From Clostridia bacterium (GTDB taxonomy: Bacteria; Bacillota; Clostridia; Oscillospirales; Acutalibacteraceae), in the NCBI GenBank assembly GCA_017474045.1, contig JAFUHX010000088.1:1-64000 (forward strand): a stretch of 64,000 nucleotides of DNA, in the 5' to 3' direction. Both the position numbers and the translations under genes were made by a program. Positions 17,969 through 26,406 of the stretch are shown here, one piece after another. The notes beneath the pieces are model-generated. The model saw nothing but the letters and a program-made list of their open reading frames with translations, did no database searches and had not been told where the DNA came from. How positions within the stretch are numbered: the stretch's first letter is position 1; each line of letters opens with the position of its first letter.

Positions 17969-20026
17969 ATGACCGAAAACACTTCAGGCGGAATAATTAC
18001 CGAAAATGTTTCTCAGTTAAACGAAACAAACGAAATTGAAGATAAAACAGCCTCAGCCGAAACGGAGACAAATGAAGCCGTTATTCAAAAAAATGAAGCC
18101 GGAGACGAATACGGCTCTTCATTATATGACGAAGAAGACTATGTTCAATACGCCCGATATGACGGAAAGGAAGCGGTAAAAATTCTTTTTCCGTCGGAAG
18201 CGGAAGAAACTTTTGAGCCGAAGGAAAAATCCGTTTCTAAAAAAGCTCACCGCCAAAAGAAAGAGCTTGACCTTCAGGGCTTTTTCTCTTATTTTATCGG
18301 TCAGATTCCGTCTTTTGTTGAGCATACAGGTGAAATCACCATTAAGCTTGTCAGCACGTTTTTTTCAAAATACGGCGCACTTCTCGCCCTACCCTTTGTT
18401 GTTCTTTTTTCAGCGTTAAAAAAGCTATTCATCCACACAAAAGCTTCTGTCAAGGGTATGCCCAAAAACCTTTCAGATGACATTAAAGGAATAAAATTTG
18501 AAATCAGAACAATCAAAAAACAGATTAAAAACATGGAAAACAAAAGTCACTTTACCTATATTAAAGCGATGAGGAAATATCTGGTTATTTCTTTTTCTCG
18601 CCATAAGGTTTTTTGGCAATCGGTTTTCAACGTCATTTTTCCTGCTGTTGCGGCCGTTGTTCTTCTCGTTTTCTTTAACGCAAATAACAACAAGATAATC
18701 GCCCTTGAGGTTCTTTATAACAACATTTCAGTAGGCTACGTTGAAAGTGAAGCTGTTTTTGAAAACGCAAAGACTCAAGCCCTTGAGCTTCTTCCTGTTG
18801 ATGTTGAATCAGACACCGACTACAAACAGACTCTCGGGAGTGAACCCGTTTATAAAATCAGCAGAATTGAGCCTTCTGAGCTTTCAAATGAAGCAATGGT
18901 TTGCGAAAAGCTTATTGAAAGATCTGACGCTTCTCTTTTAAGAGCCTGTGGAATTTATGTTGACGGAGAATTCCTTTGTGCTGTTCAAAGTGAGTCAGAC
19001 GCAATTTCCGTTTTCGACGCTATTCTTGCCCCTTATGAAAAAAGGGCAGCCAAAGGAACAATTGTTGCTTTTGTTGAAGAAATCACGTATGAACAAAGGC
19101 TCTATCCCGAAAGCTCAATCTGGGATACGCTCACACTTAAGAAAACACTTTCTCAGCCGAAATCAAAGGCTGAATACTATAAAGCTAAAAAGGGTGAAAC
19201 AGCAAAGCAGATTGCTAAAAAGTTTTCAATTTCAGTCAGCGAGCTTAAAGCTTTAAACGGCTCTGTTGATTTTTCAAAACTAAAAAAAGGAACAAGACTT
19301 CTCGTTTCTCCCGAAAGCAACTATGTCAGAGTTAAAGTTATGAAAACACGAACAAAAACTCAGACAATTCCCTTTGAAACTATCAAAAAGAACAGCTCTT
19401 CTCTCACAAAGGGAACAACCAAAACAAGCCAGGAAGGCAGAAACGGAAAATATGTTATTACTGAGCTTGTTACCTATATTGACGGAAAAGAAACCTATTC
19501 AACCGTTGTTTCCAAAAAACAAACAGTTGCACCCGTTAACAAAATCGTTCTTGTGGGAACGAAGGTTATAAGCTATTATAACGATTATTATAATGGCGGC
19601 GGATATCCCTCTTATTCTTCAAAGTTTATCTGGCCCACCCGCGGAGCTTACAGAATTTCTTCCTATTATGGCTACAGAAATCCTTCAATTTCAGGCTGGG
19701 GCTTCCACGGAGGAATTGATATTGTCAGAAGCGGCGGTGGCTCAACAGGTTGCCCGATTGTTGCCTGCGCTTCAGGAACGGTTGTTACTGCAATTTCAGG
19801 CTACAGCGGCTATGGTCACACAGTTGTTATTGACCACGGCAACGGTCTGAGAACCCGCTACGCTCACATGCAGGCAGGCTCTCTTATGGTCAGAGTCGGA
19901 CAAAGAGTATATCAGGGGCAACAAATCGGCCGTCTCGGCGGAACCGGTAATGTTACCGGCCCTCACCTTCATTTTGAGGTTTTAAGAAACGGCGTTAAGG
20001 TTAATCCGCTTCCTTATATCAGCTGA
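17969..20026 (+). CDS. LysM-G5-M23 membrane-anchored peptidoglycan endopeptidase
   Basis: This 685-residue protein is probably a cell-wall metallo-endopeptidase. An acidic N-terminal region of about 90 residues and a basic segment precede a membrane helix near residues 218-236, so residues after that should be outside. There follow a LysM peptidoglycan-binding module (near 390-430), a G5 domain (near 440-515) and a C-terminal M23/LytM domain, whose zinc ligands appear in GFHGGIDI and HLHFEV, with a catalytic-region histidine in RYAHMQ. The start is ATG 17969 with AAAGGTGG upstream; the GTG at 17957 overlaps that site. The long cytoplasmic part is unusual for this class. Confidence 0.93.
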   Translation: MTENTSGGIITENVSQLNETNEIEDKTASAETETNEAVIQKNEAGDEYGSSLYDEEDYVQYARYDGKEAVKILFPSEAEETFEPKEKSVSKKAHRQKKELDLQGFFSYFIGQIPSFVEHTGEITIKLVSTFFSKYGALLALPFVVLFSALKKLFIHTKASVKGMPKNLSDDIKGIKFEIRTIKKQIKNMENKSHFTYIKAMRKYLVISFSRHKVFWQSVFNVIFPAVAAVVLLVFFNANNNKIIALEVLYNNISVGYVESEAVFENAKTQALELLPVDVESDTDYKQTLGSEPVYKISRIEPSELSNEAMVCEKLIERSDASLLRACGIYVDGEFLCAVQSESDAISVFDAILAPYEKRAAKGTIVAFVEEITYEQRLYPESSIWDTLTLKKTLSQPKSKAEYYKAKKGETAKQIAKKFSISVSELKALNGSVDFSKLKKGTRLLVSPESNYVRVKVMKTRTKTQTIPFETIKKNSSSLTKGTTKTSQEGRNGKYVITELVTYIDGKETYSTVVSKKQTVAPVNKIVLVGTKVISYYNDYYNGGGYPSYSSKFIWPTRGAYRISSYYGYRNPSISGWGFHGGIDIVRSGGGSTGCPIVACASGTVVTAISGYSGYGHTVVIDHGNGLRTRYAHMQAGSLMVRVGQRVYQGQQIGRLGGTGNVTGPHLHFEVLRNGVKVNPLPYIS

Positions 20027-20035
20027 CAAAAAATC

Positions 20036-20079
20036 AGCCAACACGAAATTCAACTGCATTTTCGTGTTGGCTTTTTTTA
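20036..20079 (+). terminator. Bidirectional terminator between the M23 gene and traX
   Basis: A 13-base perfect stem (AGCCAACACGAAA, 20036-20048, with 20060-20072) is followed by seven T on the plus strand and, on the minus strand, by GATTTTTTG. It serves the plus operon ending at 20026 and the minus operon ending at 20106. Confidence 0.93.
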
Positions 20080-20105
20080 TTTAAACAAAGAAAAATATGA
20101 TTGCT

Positions 20106-20816
20106 TTATAGCGTGTTTATCAGAGCTATTATTAAAATATGAGCCGGATAATAGCAATAAAAGAACCATTTGTTGATTTGTCTTCTGCCCTTTTTTCCGC
20201 TGTAAAACATAATAAGAATTAACGCCATAAAGGTTCCCAAGGAATAAAGAGAATATTTGAGAGCGAGAGAAAAAGACAAAAGAGTTGAATAGGACATCAG
20301 ACAGGTTTCAGCAAAATAGCAGAGCGAAACAACTGAAAACCAAAGAAGCTTCTTCTTTTCGTTTTCTCTGTATATGTGAAAAATCAAAGTCCAGATTACC
20401 GCATAAATATGCCAGTCACAAAAGACAGTAAAAAAAACAATCAAGACAATTAGAAGAGACCTGAGTGCTTTTTCTTTGACCTTTTCATAGACTTCAATTG
20501 CAACAACACAAAGAAAAAGAGCAAACATCATGTTAAAAGACGGCTCAGGAAAATTTCTGTGAACCATCCACCACGGAAGCTGAGAAATCAAAGCAAAAGC
20601 AAACAAACGAAGCGCATATTTTCTTTTGTCTGAAGTATAAATATAGCCCTCAGCAATAAAAAAGCACATAACGGGAGCTGTTATTCTTCCCGCAAAATGA
20701 AAAATCTGGGCGGTGGGAGAATAAAAATCAACAAAGAACCAACCAATATGGTCAAAAGTCATTGCAACTATGGCAATAAGCTTAAGAACATCTCTTGAAA
20801 TAGGCTTATTTTTCAT
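20106..20816 (-). CDS. TraX family membrane protein
   Basis: This 236-residue multi-pass membrane protein begins with the TraX family signature (ISRDVLKLIAIVAMTFDHIG) and carries RITAPVMCFFIAEGY near residue 44. TraX was named for N-acetylation of F pilin, but homologues in Firmicutes are chromosomal and probably acetylate a surface molecule; the acceptor is unknown. About eight hydrophobic segments are visible. The start codon overlaps the end of the upstream metallophosphoesterase gene by 11 bases, so the two are translationally coupled. Confidence 0.88.
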   Translation of the reverse strand: MKNKPISRDVLKLIAIVAMTFDHIGWFFVDFYSPTAQIFHFAGRITAPVMCFFIAEGYIYTSDKRKYALRLFAFALISQLPWWMVHRNFPEPSFNMMFALFLCVVAIEVYEKVKEKALRSLLIVLIVFFTVFCDWHIYAVIWTLIFHIYRENEKKKLLWFSVVSLCYFAETCLMSYSTLLSFSLALKYSLYSLGTFMALILIMFYSGKKGRRQINKWFFYCYYPAHILIIALINTL

Positions 20817-22431
20817 TTTTCAGCTCTTTTCTGAATTTGATTTGATTACAGACAAAACCGATTCCAAGCCACAACAAAATAGGAATTAAAAGAATTAAAA
20901 CCAATAAAACAGCGAGAATAATTATTCCGAGACCTTTTTTGCTGCTTTTTATTTCAGGTTTTTCTTGTGGCTGAACAATAATAGGAGCTTCACCTTTTTC
21001 CTTTTTTAAGGGATATAGCTTCAAAACAGCCGTTTCGTCGCAGATTCCGTTATTATAAAGAAGAGGCTCAACAATTTCTCCCACGCTGTTGAAGCCTTTA
21101 ACAAGCTTACCGATTTTAACACCGACTGTTTTCAGAAGGCTATCTAAAATACTGCAAACCGCCATGGTTATTTTATAATAGGCAGTTGAAGGCGAATAGG
21201 GGCTGTCGCCGCCATAGAGATTTGAAACAAGGGAAATAATAAAATCAACAACCCTTTCGTTTCCGATGTCTTGCCAATCTTCTTTTTTGAGCCCTGATTC
21301 TTTTTTGCAAATTCGGGCAACATGCTTGATTTTCAAAGCATTAAGAATTTTGGCAAAGGGTCTTATCAGCCAGCCGATTTTAAATATAAGCTCAGGCTTG
21401 ATACTAAAGGCTGACACCATTTTTGCAAGCTGATTTGTGTCGGTTGCGGCGCAGGAGATTACGTCTCCTATCATTCCGAAAAATTTCTTTTCAAGATGCT
21501 CTTTAAGAGTTTTTCCCTTCATTTCAAAGGGGAACGGGCCGTTAATTTCAACAGCTTTGACTTCAATTTTTTCTTCTGCAGGGTTAATAACAAGCTTTCT
21601 GTAGGTTCCGGGATAAGCAATGGGAGCCGCTGTTGTTATATCATAAAAAACATTGCCCTTTTCGCTGAAGCAATAGGAAATATCCTGAATATGAGTGTGG
21701 CCTGTCAGCATGAATGAAATTCCCAAATCGGCAAACTGCGCTCTTCTTTTTTCGTGCTCACCCATCATGTTTCCTCCGCCGATTATTTTATAAAACGGTG
21801 AGGGAGAAATCATGGGGTGATGAGTCATGGGAATAATAAACTGACCGTTTTTCTCAGCATCCTTCACCTGCTCTTCAATCCATGCCCACAGTTCTTCGCT
21901 GAATCCGCTGGCTCCGTTTAAATTGGAGTCATCATTTAAGGCAAAAAGACGATAGTTTCCCGGAAGCTGAACTATGTATGACATGCTTTTTTTGTGAAGG
22001 GCAATTGCTTCTGACGGACCGAAATCCCAATAAAGCTCAAGGAGCTTTTCTCTAGGATATGTTTCGATTTTAACAACTCCGTTTTCGGTGTAGCTATCGG
22101 TCTGATTTCCGTCGCGGTAATCGTGGGTAGCAGTTATTACATAAACCTTTTTTCCCATAGTCTGAAGCTTCTTTAAAAGAGCTATACATTCCATGTGACT
22201 GTCAGGCTCACCGTCTCTTGTTACATCTCCCGAAACAAGAACAATATCAGACTCGCTATCATTTCCCAGCTGGTTAATTAATTTTTCAAGAATTTCCTCT
22301 GTATTAACAAGGTCATTTGCTGTTTTAGCATTAACCTTTTCAAAAGCTTCACCGGAAACACCGACTTTTTTTGAATAATAGTGAATATCTGAAATAACAT
22401 TCACAGTAATCGGACTATGATTTTTAAACAT
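20806..22431 (-). CDS. Calcineurin-like metallophosphoesterase with C-terminal membrane segment
   Basis: This 541-residue protein has a metallophosphoesterase fold: ISDIHYYS near residue 14, VSGDVTRDGE near 66, TATHDYRDG near 99 (where GNHD is usual, so the Asn is replaced by Thr-His context), PMTHHPMI near 207 and LTGHTHIQD near 240. A helical region of unknown function occupies the C-terminal half, ending in a strongly hydrophobic stretch near residues 505-530. There is no signal peptide, so the catalytic domain may face the cytoplasm with a tail anchor. Substrate is unknown. GAGG precedes ATG 22431 by ten bases. It is the middle gene of a three-gene operon. Confidence 0.87.
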   Translation of the reverse strand: MFKNHSPITVNVISDIHYYSKKVGVSGEAFEKVNAKTANDLVNTEEILEKLINQLGNDSESDIVLVSGDVTRDGEPDSHMECIALLKKLQTMGKKVYVITATHDYRDGNQTDSYTENGVVKIETYPREKLLELYWDFGPSEAIALHKKSMSYIVQLPGNYRLFALNDDSNLNGASGFSEELWAWIEEQVKDAEKNGQFIIPMTHHPMISPSPFYKIIGGGNMMGEHEKRRAQFADLGISFMLTGHTHIQDISYCFSEKGNVFYDITTAAPIAYPGTYRKLVINPAEEKIEVKAVEINGPFPFEMKGKTLKEHLEKKFFGMIGDVISCAATDTNQLAKMVSAFSIKPELIFKIGWLIRPFAKILNALKIKHVARICKKESGLKKEDWQDIGNERVVDFIISLVSNLYGGDSPYSPSTAYYKITMAVCSILDSLLKTVGVKIGKLVKGFNSVGEIVEPLLYNNGICDETAVLKLYPLKKEKGEAPIIVQPQEKPEIKSSKKGLGIIILAVLLVLILLIPILLWLGIGFVCNQIKFRKELKNEK

Positions 22432-22449
22432 ATAGGCACATCCTCTTTT

Positions 22450-25227
22450 TTAGTTTTTTTCAGCAAAGATTTCAAGGTTATGGACTTTTTCTGAGCTCAG
22501 GTCTTTTTTATTAATTTTTATTTCGCAAAGTCCCTTTACTCTTTCGTTAACAGCAACCTCTTTTCCGTCAACAAAAGCTTTGTAAACGGGGCCTTCTTTC
22601 ATAACAGAAAGAAGCGTAAAACATTCATTTTCGCCATAGCAGCTGAACTTGCAGCAAAGAGCTGTTTTTTCGCTGTTGAAATGGCAGGAATCAAGCCATG
22701 TGTCAAAGCCGACATTGACTGTACCCGGCGAAAAATATGCTTTTGCCCAAAGATTAATCGGAGTGGAAAGACCGCCGAAATTATGGAACCATCCGCCGCA
22801 ACCTGTTACAACGCTGACCATTTCAAAAGTATAATAAGTGCTTTCAACTTCTCTTTTCCAGATATCCAAGGCTCTTTTAGCAATTTCAAAAGCAAAATCA
22901 CTTTCGCCGCAATCGAGCATTGCCTTCCAGATGAACCATTGGTGAGGGAACCAGATGTTTCCGTTCCAATATCCGTTAACCTTGAAGTATGAGGCTGTTT
23001 GGTCAACTGCGCTGATTCCAAAAGGAGAAAGCATTTCTTTTTCGCTTTGAAGGTGGGAAAGAATTGCTCTATTTTGCTCTTCATTGCAGGCTGCAGCAAT
23101 AATTGGGTAAATTCCGTCTAAGCCCTTATTCAGATTTTCGCCGCTTTCTGTGGTGAAAATCTTTTTCGGTTCATAGTTTTCATCGTGGAGAACATAGCCA
23201 AAATAGCCGCTTTCGCTGTCCCAAGAATATTTATTAAGAGCCTCGGTTAATCTTTCAATATCTTCGCCGTATTCTTTAAGATCGTCTTTTTTATTAAGCT
23301 TGTCGGCAAAAATAGAAAGTATTTTTGCAAAACGGATAACCTGAGAAGAAGAAATTACCGGTGACGCTTTGTCTCTGAGGTTGTTTTTCATCATTGCAAC
23401 CTGAGCCGGATAATCGTCCATTCCGCTTGTAGAATAGAAGTAATCATAGGTACTGAGAATTCCGCTTTTGAATTTTCCCGTGGTTGAATTTCTGATTTTT
23501 CCGCAAAGGAAAAGATAATAGAGTCTTGCTCTGTCATAAAGAGCAAGATATTTTTCTTTTTCGTTGGTTTTCTGAAGCATTTCAAAAAGCTGATATATCT
23601 GAACAGGTACCGGAGAGCCATGATGCAAAAAGGCATAGTCGGGATTGCTATCTTCACTTAAATAGCAATCAATTATAAATTCGGCAAAGCGAGGAGCATA
23701 TTCATTCATTCCAAGACCGATAAAGCCGCTGTCCCATGTATAAAGGCAATCCCAACGCTTTCCGGGAGTGTGATGAATAATGTTTTCGCCGTGTTTATAA
23801 ATCGGATAAACAACGTTGGTCAAAACAGCCGCCGCAAGAAGCTGATTGGAAAGCTTATATTTTTCGCCCTCGCTGTTAAGCTTAATATCAACAGCGGTTT
23901 TTCTTGCCTTAAGATAGAGCTTTTCATATTCTTCGGCTGAAAGATAGTCAGTTTCTTTATCGGAAATTACGGCATAGCGAACCGTCTTGCTGTTTGGCTC
24001 AATAAAAATCGTGTGGCTGATTTCGTTGTGAAAATAACCGTTGTCGCTGTGTTTTCTTTTAAATGCTCCGGTGAAGCTTTCGGTTACATCGTCGAAGGTT
24101 TCATCAGCGTTTGAAAGCCTTGCCGTCATGCAGTCTTCAAGGGCGCCGGTTTCAATTTTTCTGAAACGGGTGTTGTTGTCGAAAACTCTGAGATAGAATT
24201 TTTCGTCAACATTCTCATATTCAAGGCAGGTCAGAAAACCTTCTTCAAGCTCTTTTGTTTCTTCCGTAACGGGAACAAAATTTATCGGTAGGGTTTCAAC
24301 AATAATTTTTTCTGAATCTTCTTTTTCTGTTACAGCAAAGAAATCAAACTCCGCTGCGCCTTCACCCATACCTTCAAATTCAAGAGAAACCTCACCTTGA
24401 GAAAGCTTTCCCAGCTCAACGAAACAAAGCTTGGGATCATCGCAAGGTGAAAGACTGACCGTTTTTCCATTAATTAAAAAAACAGCGGGCTTTTCTGAGT
24501 TAATATAGGTTACACCAACTTGTTTTCCCTGAACATATTTAATGTCGCTTGTTCTGTAGCGCAAGGTTAAAACTGCATTTTCAAAATCAAAGGGTAAAAC
24601 AGTTTTATATGTTACCTTGTCGCCTTTTTCAGCGCCAAAAGGCTTAAAGACCTTGTGGGGCATGTGCCACTTTTCAGCGCGGTCACCGAGACCCTTTCCG
24701 AAGGTGAAGCGATTATCAAGAAACTCACCTTTTTTTCTTCCGTCTGCGTTTTGCTCATCCCACGGACGACCGATTGAATAGCTATAGCTTTCATAGTCAA
24801 GAGCCTTGATTACATGAGCTTTTTCAGGAAAGCTCGCCTTTGTATAGGAATCAAAAGGAAGCTCAATTGAAGCAAAATAATTAACAACAAAATTTTTGAT
24901 AATTGAAGAATTGTTAACAAGCTCTGTTCTGACAAGAACGCTGTTTTCTGAAAGCCTGGTGTAAGAAACATCAGCATAAATAACATCTTTCCATTCAAGA
25001 TCATGGCGAAAAGAATAGAAGCCGTAGTCATTGCTTGAAAGCCAGGGATGATAGGAAGAAGGAAGGGTCACATTTGGAACTTTTATATCAAAACCCATTA
25101 TTGCCGGTGCAACGGAAAAGTCAAACCTACAGCCCGCTTGCTCTTTGTGTTCACAAACCTTTGAAATTCCGGCGTATTTTTTGCTATATGGTCCCCACGG
25201 TGAAAAACAGTTAAAGATTTTATTCAC
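22450..25227 (-). CDS. Alpha,alpha-toroid glycoside hydrolase (GH63/MGH-like)
   Basis: This 925-residue protein combines an N-terminal beta-rich region (about 1-440) with a C-terminal (alpha/alpha)6 barrel. The barrel shows RWDCLYTWDSGF at 491-502 and STSGMDDYP at 599-607; the latter resembles the catalytic Asp motif of GH63-type glucosidases and mannosylglycerate hydrolases. The WFPHQWFIWKAM and TYYTFEMVSVVTGCGG stretches fit the second half of the site. No signal peptide is present, so the substrate, probably an alpha-linked oligosaccharide, is handled in the cytosol. The start is GTG 25227 with GCGAGG upstream. Exact specificity cannot be read. Confidence 0.82.
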   Translation of the reverse strand: MNKIFNCFSPWGPYSKKYAGISKVCEHKEQAGCRFDFSVAPAIMGFDIKVPNVTLPSSYHPWLSSNDYGFYSFRHDLEWKDVIYADVSYTRLSENSVLVRTELVNNSSIIKNFVVNYFASIELPFDSYTKASFPEKAHVIKALDYESYSYSIGRPWDEQNADGRKKGEFLDNRFTFGKGLGDRAEKWHMPHKVFKPFGAEKGDKVTYKTVLPFDFENAVLTLRYRTSDIKYVQGKQVGVTYINSEKPAVFLINGKTVSLSPCDDPKLCFVELGKLSQGEVSLEFEGMGEGAAEFDFFAVTEKEDSEKIIVETLPINFVPVTEETKELEEGFLTCLEYENVDEKFYLRVFDNNTRFRKIETGALEDCMTARLSNADETFDDVTESFTGAFKRKHSDNGYFHNEISHTIFIEPNSKTVRYAVISDKETDYLSAEEYEKLYLKARKTAVDIKLNSEGEKYKLSNQLLAAAVLTNVVYPIYKHGENIIHHTPGKRWDCLYTWDSGFIGLGMNEYAPRFAEFIIDCYLSEDSNPDYAFLHHGSPVPVQIYQLFEMLQKTNEKEKYLALYDRARLYYLFLCGKIRNSTTGKFKSGILSTYDYFYSTSGMDDYPAQVAMMKNNLRDKASPVISSSQVIRFAKILSIFADKLNKKDDLKEYGEDIERLTEALNKYSWDSESGYFGYVLHDENYEPKKIFTTESGENLNKGLDGIYPIIAAACNEEQNRAILSHLQSEKEMLSPFGISAVDQTASYFKVNGYWNGNIWFPHQWFIWKAMLDCGESDFAFEIAKRALDIWKREVESTYYTFEMVSVVTGCGGWFHNFGGLSTPINLWAKAYFSPGTVNVGFDTWLDSCHFNSEKTALCCKFSCYGENECFTLLSVMKEGPVYKAFVDGKEVAVNERVKGLCEIKINKKDLSSEKVHNLEIFAEKN

Positions 25228-25271
25228 AAATTTAACCTCGCTTTAAGTTAAGAGTATTACCATTTATAAAG

Positions 25272-25300
25272 ATTATACATTATTTGGAAAAATGAGTCAA
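25272..25300 (-). promoter_or_regulatory. Promoter of the glycoside hydrolase operon
   Basis: TTGACT (25295-25300) and TATAAT (25272-25277) on the minus strand, spacer 17 bases, 45 bases before the GTG start. Confidence 0.87.
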
Positions 25301-25395
25301 TTATTTGCATTTAAATTGAAAATATCCTCTTAACATTAAAAGTGTTACAAATTCATAATTTTTTAATATTTTGTGTTAAAGTTTATAAAAAGTAC

Positions 25396-25424
25396 TTGCA
25401 ATTATCTTTCCAAGATGTTATAAT
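25396..25424 (+). promoter_or_regulatory. Strong promoter of the secreted protein gene
   Basis: TTGCAA (25396-25401), 17-base spacer, TATAAT (25419-25424), with TG one base before the -10 box (extended -10). Together with the AAGGAGG ribosome binding site at 25452-25458 it suggests high expression. Confidence 0.88.
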
Positions 25425-25464
25425 CGTCCCATAGATAATAGCGAAAATTTAAGGAGGTCTTTAT

Positions 25465-26091
25465 ATGAAAAAAGCATTATCTGTATTCTTAGCAGTTCTC
25501 ATGATGTTCAGTTGTCTCGCTGTTGGCGCTTCAGCTTCCAGCTCAGCTAACCCTTCTCCTTGGCACGGCGACGCCGGCTCAGGTAAACCCGCTACATACG
25601 AGCAGTGTGTTGTTACATTTGACGCAGCAGGCGGCACTTTCAAGCAGGCATTATATGTTTATGATCTTGCAACAGGTGCTTGGGACGTTGCAGAAGCCGG
25701 TTCTCTCAAAGGCGTTTGGGCAATGGTTCCTCAGGACAGCGCTTCTCAGAAGCCCACTCAGACAATTAAAACTCCCACTGTTACAGCTCCTGAAGGCTGG
25801 CAGTTTGACGGTTGGTATTGCGCAGGCTACATGAGCCTTAAAGCTACTGAATTACAGGGCGTTACTGTTGGTGCTAACACCAACCTCACCCTTCCCACAG
25901 GTTGCGCAGGTGAAGTTCTTCAGTTCACAGCAGCCTACAGCCCCGCAGAACCCGAAGAAGACACCATGGCAACAGTTATGGGCATTCTTATTAAAATCTT
26001 CGGAACCATTATCGGTATCTTAATGTATCGTGGCGATGCAGATGCTGGTATTGCAATGATGGAAAAAGTTCTTGGCGGCGTTCTTGGTTAA
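25465..26091 (+). CDS. Small secreted or surface protein with an InlB B-repeat-like domain
   Basis: This 208-residue protein has a clear signal peptide (cleavage expected after ASA at residues 22-24). Residues about 49-158 resemble a single InlB B-repeat/Listeria-Bacteroides repeat unit: VTFDAAGGTF near 50 and WQFDGWY at 112-118. Two cysteine pairs could form disulfides. A hydrophobic segment at 171-187 (VMGILIKIFGTIIGILM) is followed by a short tail, so the mature protein is probably membrane anchored; there is no LPXTG. It is monocistronic with a strong promoter, perfect Shine-Dalgarno and terminator. Function is unknown; a host- or surface-facing adhesin-like role is a guess. Confidence 0.85.
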   Translation: MKKALSVFLAVLMMFSCLAVGASASSSANPSPWHGDAGSGKPATYEQCVVTFDAAGGTFKQALYVYDLATGAWDVAEAGSLKGVWAMVPQDSASQKPTQTIKTPTVTAPEGWQFDGWYCAGYMSLKATELQGVTVGANTNLTLPTGCAGEVLQFTAAYSPAEPEEDTMATVMGILIKIFGTIIGILMYRGDADAGIAMMEKVLGGVLG

Positions 26092-26120
26092 TTAAAATCA
26101 ACAAAAATAAAAGCGGCGAT

Positions 26121-26156
26121 TGCGAGACTTCTTATAAGGAAGTCTCGCAGTTTTAT
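26121..26156 (+). terminator. Terminator of the secreted protein gene
   Basis: TGCGAGACTTC (26121-26131) pairs perfectly with GAAGTCTCGCA (26139-26149) and is followed by GTTTTATT. It also forms the left edge of the palindromic repeat that follows. Confidence 0.8.
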
Positions 26157-26324
26157 TCGCCTTGCGGCGAGTTCTATTGCTTCGCAGTGATATTCGGCTG
26201 ACGCCGAGTGGTATTTGCTTCGCAAGTTTTGTAGGCGAATAAAATAACACTGAAACCGTGAGGTTTCAATATCACTATTGCCATAGGGCAATAATATCAC
26301 TCCGACAGAGTCGGAATATCACTT
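26151..26324. repeat. Composite palindromic repeat with AATATCACT linkers
   Basis: This non-coding stretch holds a 12-base perfect inverted repeat (26151-26162 TTTTATTCGCCT with 26233-26244) enclosing small hairpins including TCGGC/GCCGA near 26193-26207 and TTGC/GCAA near 26214-26225. It continues with hairpins TGAAACC/GGTTTCA (26251-26268), ATTGCC/GGCAAT (26277-26292) and TCCGAC/GTCGGA (26301-26315). The hairpins are joined by a linker that reads AGTGATATT in the left part (26186-26194, degenerate at 26207-26215) and its reverse complement AATATCACT in the right part. It looks like a repetitive extragenic palindromic element or MITE-like sequence; no transposase is present. Confidence 0.75.
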
Positions 26325-26340
26325 GAAAAACTAAGATTGA

Positions 26341-26392
26341 CTATAAAAGGCACCCTTTGTAATCATCAATTACACAAAGGGTGCCTTTATTA
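26341..26392 (-). terminator. Terminator of hisS-aspS (bidirectional hairpin)
   Basis: A 15-base perfect stem (AAAGGCACCCTTTGT, 26346-26360, with 26374-26388) lies 19 bases after the aspS stop codon. On the minus strand it is followed by TTTTATA. The plus strand also has a short T run, so it may stop transcripts from both sides. Confidence 0.88.
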
Positions 26393-26406
26393 TAATATCA
26401 ACAATA

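Noticed and set aside
22450-25227. Naming the large glycoside hydrolase as trehalase or debranching enzyme
   Set aside because: It shows the toroid fold motifs but lacks the signature stretches of GH37 or the amylo-1,6-glucosidase domain that would fix a substrate.
26186-26320. Possible CRISPR array, because of repeated AATATCACT units
   Set aside because: Repeats are only nine bases, change orientation and flank self-complementary hairpins rather than unique spacers; no cas gene is present.
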